A stretch of 60,765 nt of DNA from Agarophyton chilense (Eukaryota; Rhodophyta; Florideophyceae; Gracilariales; Gracilariaceae). Position numbers and translations under genes: made by a program. Where the stretch lies: positions 1 through 60,765 of the forward strand of contig JARGXX010000069.1 of the NCBI GenBank assembly GCA_030374765.1. The letters are read 5' to 3'. Positions within the stretch are counted from its first letter, which is position 1. The number at the start of each line of letters is the position of its first letter. Positions 55,547 through 60,765 of this stretch are shown piece by piece. Under the pieces are notes generated by a model that was not told the DNA's origin, did no database searches, and saw only the letters and a list, made by a program, of their open reading frames with translations.

Positions 55547-55969
55547 GATCTAAATATGGACCAGAAAGATATTGATGTGAACGTGCACCCCACCAAGAAA
55601 GAGGTCCGTTTTCTTCACGAAATTTCTATCGTAGGGGCAGTTGTTGAAGCTTTGAGCAAAGAACTAAAGCATGCAGAATGCTCCCGGATGTTTTCAACGC
55701 AGACTCTGCCTTCTGCGAAATCCACGGGCTCTGGATTTGGTATTAAACCCATACACGGAGAAGGTAGTGTTCCTAATTCAGACTAAGACCGTGCACGTAC
55801 TACGCCGCAAGATCAAAACCACGTTATGTGGGCGAAACAGAGTTCCGTTTGTAAGTCAAATCGCCGTATAGAAAGTGGAGGAACTGCTTCAAATGGGGAC
55901 CCTCAACTTATGATAGATAAAAGTGCCAATGGAGATGTATCCAGGTAACTAATTGCAAAAGATGATATG
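55547..55969 (+). pseudogene. MLH1: MLH1 internal fragment, cut by chromovirus B
   Basis: The frame around 55,556 encodes [18 protein letters not shown], the MLH1 signature at the end of the N-terminal ATPase/transducer domain, then [12 protein letters not shown] and the start of the variable linker. TAA stops lie at 55,784 and 55,946, both in frame, and the frame then continues to ATATG at 55,965-55,969. There the 5' LTR of B begins. The frame across ATATG matches that of the C-terminal piece at 47,012. The MLH1 N-terminal part (ATP-binding motifs) is absent upstream, where sequence becomes unrelated around 55,546. Confidence 0.85.
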
Positions 55970-56340
55970 TGCAACCACTAAATTTGACTACAACGAATGG
56001 TCGTCACCGAAGACAAACAGTCGACTACGACGAATGTTCGTTGAAACAGACAGTAACTGACACAGTCAGGATGACGGGTGCGTAGGGAACTGAGATGGAA
56101 GCAGAATGAAGTGCTATAGGCAAAATAGTCGAATTGGAACCCGGAAGAATGCGAGAAGAGTGAAGGTTTGTGGGACAAACAGTAGAATTAGAACCCAAAA
56201 GGATGCCAGGCGGCTGCTTTAAAATCCACTGTAGAGACCAGATCGTTTGAAGGGATCTACGGCATCGGCCCGTCAGGGAATAGTTCCAGTAAACTTGTCC
56301 GGACTGCTGTCACCATTAACTACATAAGGTCTCTGTTGCA
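55970..56340 (+). repeat. 5' LTR of chromovirus B
   Basis: 371 bp, TGCAAC ... GTTGCA, matching 46,639-47,009. One base after it TGGTATC begins, like the first bases of an initiator-Met tRNA primer-binding site. ATATG precedes it. Confidence 0.9.
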
Positions 56341-56374
56341 CTGGTATCGTCGCACCAAAATGAAATTAGCAACC

Positions 56375-57171
56375 CCCCTGTGTTGATCAATTAAAAACCC
56401 AACAAGCCGGAGTCGTTCTGTGGAAAACGCGATTTTCTGGTATTGAACACGTGGTTATACAAATTGGAGCAATATTTTAATCTGGTACAGATCGCCAACG
56501 CCAATGTGGTCCTCACAGATGCCAACCGAATTTCATTTGCAACAACCCTGTTAACAAGCACAGCGGCTATATGGTGGTATACTTTGCTGAGATCTAAGGA
56601 AGCCTCAAAGACATGGGATTAGTTCGTTGCTGTAATGAGAAAGGAATTCGTAACAGAATATCACGAACGCAGAGCCCGAGACGCTCTGAGGTCCTGCAAG
56701 CAGAATGGTTCCGTCGCAGAGTATCTTTCCAACTTTCGGAATACTGTTCTCACTATCCCTAATATGAACACCAGCGAGAAGTGGGATAAGTTCGTCAGCG
56801 GTTTGATGTCCAAAATTCGGATTGAAGTTCGTAAGGCCAATTGCACGGAGTTTGAAGAAGCTACCAAGATTTCCATGCGTGTCGAGGCGGCGTTCGAACG
56901 TATTACTCTAGATCAGTCGACCAACAAGGTATCTATTGCCGATCCTGAACCAATGCAGATTGATAACACCGAATTTCGTCGCTACGAGCGCTCAAAGCAG
57001 CGTTTGTTAGGCATCCGCAACAACGCATGCTTTAAGTGCCATAAACCGGGTTGCCGACCGTGGAAGCATCGTTCCAATGATCAACGCAACGTCACTGTTT
57101 CGAATCTTGAGGCTAGTCTAAAGAATGAAAATGCAGTTGATGAAGTAGTTTCTGATAGTTCGGAAAACTAA
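56375..57171 (+). pseudogene. Chromovirus B gag
   Basis: Capsid-type gag: FCGKRDFLVLNTWLYKLEQYF, then a WWYTLL segment and YLSNFRNTV. A knuckle-like CFKCHKPGCRPWKH lies near 57,030 with odd spacing. In-frame stops TAA at 56,392 and TAG at 56,620 interrupt it; frame is kept otherwise and it ends in TAA at 57,171. Confidence 0.7.
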
Positions 57172-57224
57172 AGTGTCCTTCCCAAAGTAACAAAAGCACG
57201 TCGGAAGGGCTTTTTGTCAATAAC

Positions 57225-58404
57225 GTGTCGCCGCATACAGGAAACAGTCGAGTTAGATGTATCTCTTTGATGGTCATGGAGGGTGAATTCGACAGGGTTC
57301 CGGCTCGAATACTGAAAGATGACGGCTGTTCATCGAATGTGATTTCACGGGATTTTGCGGAATCCCATCGATCTAAGTTCACCTTTCATCCGATATTGAT
57401 GGACGTGTCTCACTCCAAACAAGGCTCCTGTGAGATTGCCACAGAAATGGTTCTCAATGGTACAGTCACAGTCGGCAATTATTCTTACGCTGGCAATTGG
57501 ATAATCGCCGATGCAAGGTATGAAGTTCTGCTTGGTATGCCTTGGCATGTCGACCAAAATCTTGAGACAGATTATAATCAGCGAGTGGTGGTGGTTGGGG
57601 GCCATAGACTGTCGGGAGAAACCACAGCAAGACAGGGATTCTGTGCAGTACAGACTATGGGCGTCAAACAGTTCCGTCGACATCTGCGCCGCCCGAAGAA
57701 GGGAATAGAAATTTTTAGGGTGGTGCAGGTTTCATCCTCTGAGCTATTGGGTCGACAGCCAGATTCAAAGGCGAAGCTGCTTGATGAGGAGGATGAGGAC
57801 TTACGGAAAATTCTAGAAGACCATGAGGCCGTATTCCAGTCTGAGCTTCCTTCCGGATTACCCCCTGTGCGGTCTGTTGATCATGCTATTGAGACTGATC
57901 CAGTGTCACGCCCTCCTCATCGCCCGCTATATCAGTTGTCTCCGGCCGAGTTAGTACCTGCTCGAGAATACGTGGACAAACTCCTGTTGTCTGGTAAGAT
58001 CCGTCCGAGTAAGTCGCCGTATGGCGCACCTCTTTTCTTTGTTTGTGAGCCTGGCCGGGAGTTGAGAGGTGTGGTGGATTACAGAGCTTTAAATCGGATC
58101 ACGAAGCGCAATAACGCACCTATCCATCCCGCGATTGGGGCAGTCACAGTTCTTTTCTAAACTGGATTTGAAGACTGGGTTTCACCAAATTCGACTACGA
58201 CCATCAGAAATTGAGAAGACGGCATTTAACACGAAGTATGGTCAGTTCGAGTATTTGGTGATGCCAATGGGATTATGCAATGCACCTGCTACTTTTCAGA
58301 CCCTGATGAATGGAGTTTTTTCCGACTTCATAGACCGAGTCGTAGTTGTATATGTCGATGACATTTTGATTTACAGTCGAATACGCGAGGAACACCTTAA
58401 GCAT
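57225..58404 (+). pseudogene. Chromovirus B pol 5' part: protease-like and RT
   Basis: A protease-like domain has ILKDDGCSSNVIS where a D(S/T)G motif is usual. The RT fingers and palm follow: SPYGAPLFFV, GVVDYRALNRIT, then after a frameshift near 58,140 FSKLDLKTGFHQIR, MGLCNAPATFQ and YVDDILIYS. It breaks off at EEHLKH where the LTR of A starts. Confidence 0.75.
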
Positions 58405-59193
58405 TGTAGGACAACGCTTGGAGCGGAGACATCACGAAGATGTTCGGGATCTTCCTCTCTTGAGAGACACGCTTCAGGCGGAGGAGACGCGTCCCAACGG
58501 AGCACAAAAACAGAGCCACTCTGGAAAGGCACGACGGAGTCGGGTGTAAGACCGAGTCCAATCCGGCGGGATATACCTAGAGTGTTTAGGTGAGCACGGC
58601 ACAGTCCGGGGTGTGACCAATCCTACGCGGAGCGGTATCACGGCGATTGTCGGAAAAGGAGCGAGGAAACACTCGTATGAGGGGGACGAGCGGGGTGAGT
58701 GAGGCGGCCACTCACGAGAGCCAAAAAAAAGAACAAGAGGAAAACGGGGGCGAAACCCTATACAGGGGCGAGACTACGACAAGTGTCGGCGATTAAATAT
58801 GAACCCGCGGTGGTGGTAGCCATCTGGTCGACAGAGGGGTGGATGACCTAACGTGCAACGGGTGCTCACGCAGTATGCAGTGAAGACGGGCCAAAGGCGA
58901 AAAGTTCAAAGCCAAGACTCCCTCCTTGGGATCTCCCAATAGGGTGTTTACTCGGGAGCAGTGCTCAACCTACTAAGTAGTGTGGCGCGCGGCCCCTGAC
59001 AGTGGGCGCGCGCCCGAAAAATAGACACTAAATAGCGATAGCGTAGCTAAATAAATACTGAAAATTACTAAATAATACTAACCATTAGGTAGAATCCGGG
59101 CCACGTGTGGCCCGCCTCGCACTCGAGCGTCGGCATCCGTGCAGTCCACGTGTTCCACCAGTGTGCACTTCCGGTCCTAACCGGCCGTCGGCA
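58405..59193 (-). repeat. LTR of chromovirus A inserted in B
   Basis: About 789 bp matching 43,592-44,393 in orientation and sequence. On its left is B RT sequence (AGCAT before the LTR). On its right is element A internal sequence with ORF X, so it behaves as the 3' LTR of a minus-strand A element that continues past the window end. Confidence 0.85.
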
Positions 59194-59531
59194 CGCAATA
59201 GCGGTATAGCTTGTCATAGACCAAGCTAGTCCTCAAGCGAGCGAAATCTCTAATTCTTGGGAAGAAACCCCCTTGAAGGGCATTGTCCTTCATATCCCCC
59301 TCCTTAGGTGACGAACACGCCGTCGACAAGGCGGGGAGGTAACGTTCCAACCGGCATAAAAGCGAGCCGCGTAACGCGTCCAGCGACCACTCGACTGTCG
59401 AAGGCAGAGCTGCACAACCGAACGACAAACGCACCAACGCGGTAACCTCTCCTCGAACTTCGAGCGTTCTTCCGCATCGTGCGCCAACTTCCAGCGAACA
59501 CCTTCCGATACCTCGGCGACCAATATTCCCT

Positions 59532-60765
59532 ATGAACGGTGGTAACAATCCCCGCGGGGGTTACTTCTCCGGTTTCCATTCGGCTCCCCCTCCGCGGGGG
59601 AGTGCCTCGCCAACCGCGGCGAGCCCATCCCGGGGTCCCGTTGAAGCTTCAAGCCACATCACTCCTGCGGAGGACGCTTGGCCCACTTACGAGGAACTCG
59701 TCCGGTTAAACCTGCGTCAACATGCGGCGATTCTCCGGAGAGCTCCGTGGTTCCATCCGACAGTGGTCTTCGACGAAGAACTCGTGGCGGCGTATGCTGA
59801 TATCAATGCGCGTCTCCCGGGCGAGCTTCCGGCTTTGATCACCACTTCGTGGGACTGGCGACGCCGTGGGGCGGTTCCCGTTCACGCGATTCTGCGGCGA
59901 AGGCGCGAGTCAGCGGAAGAGGTGCATTGCATATTCGTCCGCATCGGCTACTCACGGATCAACCGGGCGAACTTCCAATACCCCATCCCCGACGAATTCG
60001 GCTTCGACCTAGGGATGTGCCGGACTCAGGGTGAGATCGGCTATTGTGACCGCCTTGCGGCGTTGGAAACTTACGCATGGCGCGGTCAACCGCGAGCGCG
60101 TCAAGAAGCGATCTGCTAGGCCCGTCCGATCATTCGTGCCGAGTTCCGTCACCTTCGTCGTGAGTCCCGATATCGGTGGTTACAGAACTTCATCCGCGAG
60201 GAGCGTCGGGGCAGATCCCACTTTGGGTTCCTTGTCCCTCATCAGAACACGGAGATACACCGGATTAGTCCCTTCTATCAGTTCGGGCGATACGTTCCCC
60301 TGCCTGGGTGGTGGTCCTCCGTCGAGGTGTGCCGGGGATGCTACGTGGAGTTGCCTCCAGTCGTCTCTTATCTGGGCTCGTACCTCATCGAGCATCCGCA
60401 CTCCGGCTTATGGTCCGCGGTCCTAACCAAATGGGCAGTCCGCGCCGCGGCGTACATCTTGTGGGAAGCCTACGACCAGTATCGACTGTGGTATCTTCCT
60501 CCGCGTTTGCGTGGTTACATCCGGCACCTGGACCTTCAACTCCCTCTTGGAGGTGTCAATAACGCTGATGAAGCTCAGGAGCTCATCGACATCATTGGGC
60601 GTGTCGACTGGGTTGTCGTGCCTGTCCGGCAGAGCGGCCGTGTTCATGAAGCCGGTGGGGATGATCGGTCTCCGGGGCGTCGCACGCCGTTGGCGGGAGA
60701 TTTCATCTTCTTTAACCCATGGGAGCAGCAAGAGATCTCCGAGGCGGAGGCGCGGCACTCCGGAT
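59532..60765 (+). pseudogene. ORF X: antisense ORF of chromovirus A (partial)
   Basis: One plus-strand frame starts at MNGGNN (59,532) and is open to the window end, apart from a TAG at 60,117 (CAG to TAG would give Gln). It aligns with the ORF X of chromovirus C: RRAPWFHP, FGFLVPHQ, FGRYVPLPGWW, SYLGSYL, YILWEAYDQY, VDWVVVP and AGDFIFFNP all have counterparts. It is antisense to the gag-pol of its element and about 340 bp inside the 3' LTR. No known domain recognised. Confidence 0.65.

Larger units (their letters stand above)
55970..58404 (+). mobile_element. Chromovirus B, 5' half
   Basis: 5' LTR, gag, protease and RT up to the palm domain, then cut by an LTR of A at 58,405. Confidence 0.8.

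Noticed and set aside
55556..55786. Stand-alone 76-residue gene
   Set aside because: The sequence is an internal MLH1 segment; the ATG is not a true start and the frame continues past the stop.
8796..60119. Reassigned genetic code (UAA/UAG read as Gln)
   Set aside because: Many in-frame TAA/TAG fit Gln, but TGA also interrupts conserved frames (12,002, 19,164, 33,285, 38,384), and TAG or TAA also end frames at natural-looking C-termini. Decay explains all of them more simply.
1..60765. tRNA or rRNA genes
   Set aside because: No convincing A-box/B-box pair or rRNA-like sequence was recognised; a covariance-model scan would decide.

Overview
This is a repeat-rich nuclear window from a eukaryote. 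It holds Ty3/gypsy chromoviruses with LTRs, a large DNA transposon family, and decapping (DCP1) and mismatch-repair (MLH1) genes. Coding regions are mostly intron-poor. The lineage cannot be fixed from sequence alone: a florideophyte red alga of the Chondrus type is my first guess and a fungus the second. Most reading frames keep one frame over kilobases but carry isolated in-frame stop codons, so many loci are decayed copies.

Region 1 (about 1-18,427) is the right part, perhaps nearly all, of a large DNA transposon (element 1). It holds a Plavaka/KDZ-like transposase (+), a convergent coiled-coil partner protein (-), and two long divergent coding blocks around a ~540 bp nested palindrome. 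The minus block (9,938-6,807) is a 380-residue unknown domain, then a DPPY DNA methyltransferase fused to a SET domain. The plus block (10,937-14,623) is an unknown N-terminal domain, a ParB-like domain and a 2OG-Fe(II) dioxygenase-like domain. A membrane protein, a ketopantoate-reductase-like gene and a small coiled-coil ORF follow. The writer/eraser-like pair around the palindrome is the most interesting candidate system.

Region 2 (18,428-23,268) is the 3' part of chromovirus C, which element 1 interrupts. C carries an antisense ORF (ORF X) between pol and its 3' LTR. Region 3 (23,269-28,709) has an unknown ORF, a 51-bp minisatellite, a cysteine-rich basic protein and a broken DCP1 gene.

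Region 4 (about 28.7-37.615 kb) is a second, inverted and degraded copy of the transposon (element 2). It has the same convergent partner/transposase pair and an unusual array of intron-like tandem units. It ends inside the integrase of chromovirus A (37,616-44,393, minus strand). The 5' LTR of A abuts the 3' half of chromovirus B (44,394-47,009), and the 3' LTR of B abuts the C-terminal half of MLH1 (47,010-48,067).

Region 5 (48,068-55,546) is ordinary gene space: a rolling-stone/AIG1-like membrane protein, a Uma2-type nuclease-fold gene and a degraded putative zinc-finger gene. Region 6 (55,547-60,765) starts with an internal fragment of MLH1 cut by the 5' LTR of B. The 5' half of B follows, cut by an LTR of A, then ORF X of A running off the window. 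The target-site duplication ATATG flanking the two B LTRs shows that both halves of MLH1 come from one insertion event, yet they lie in the reverse order. This implies a tandem duplication, circularisation or misassembly of the locus.
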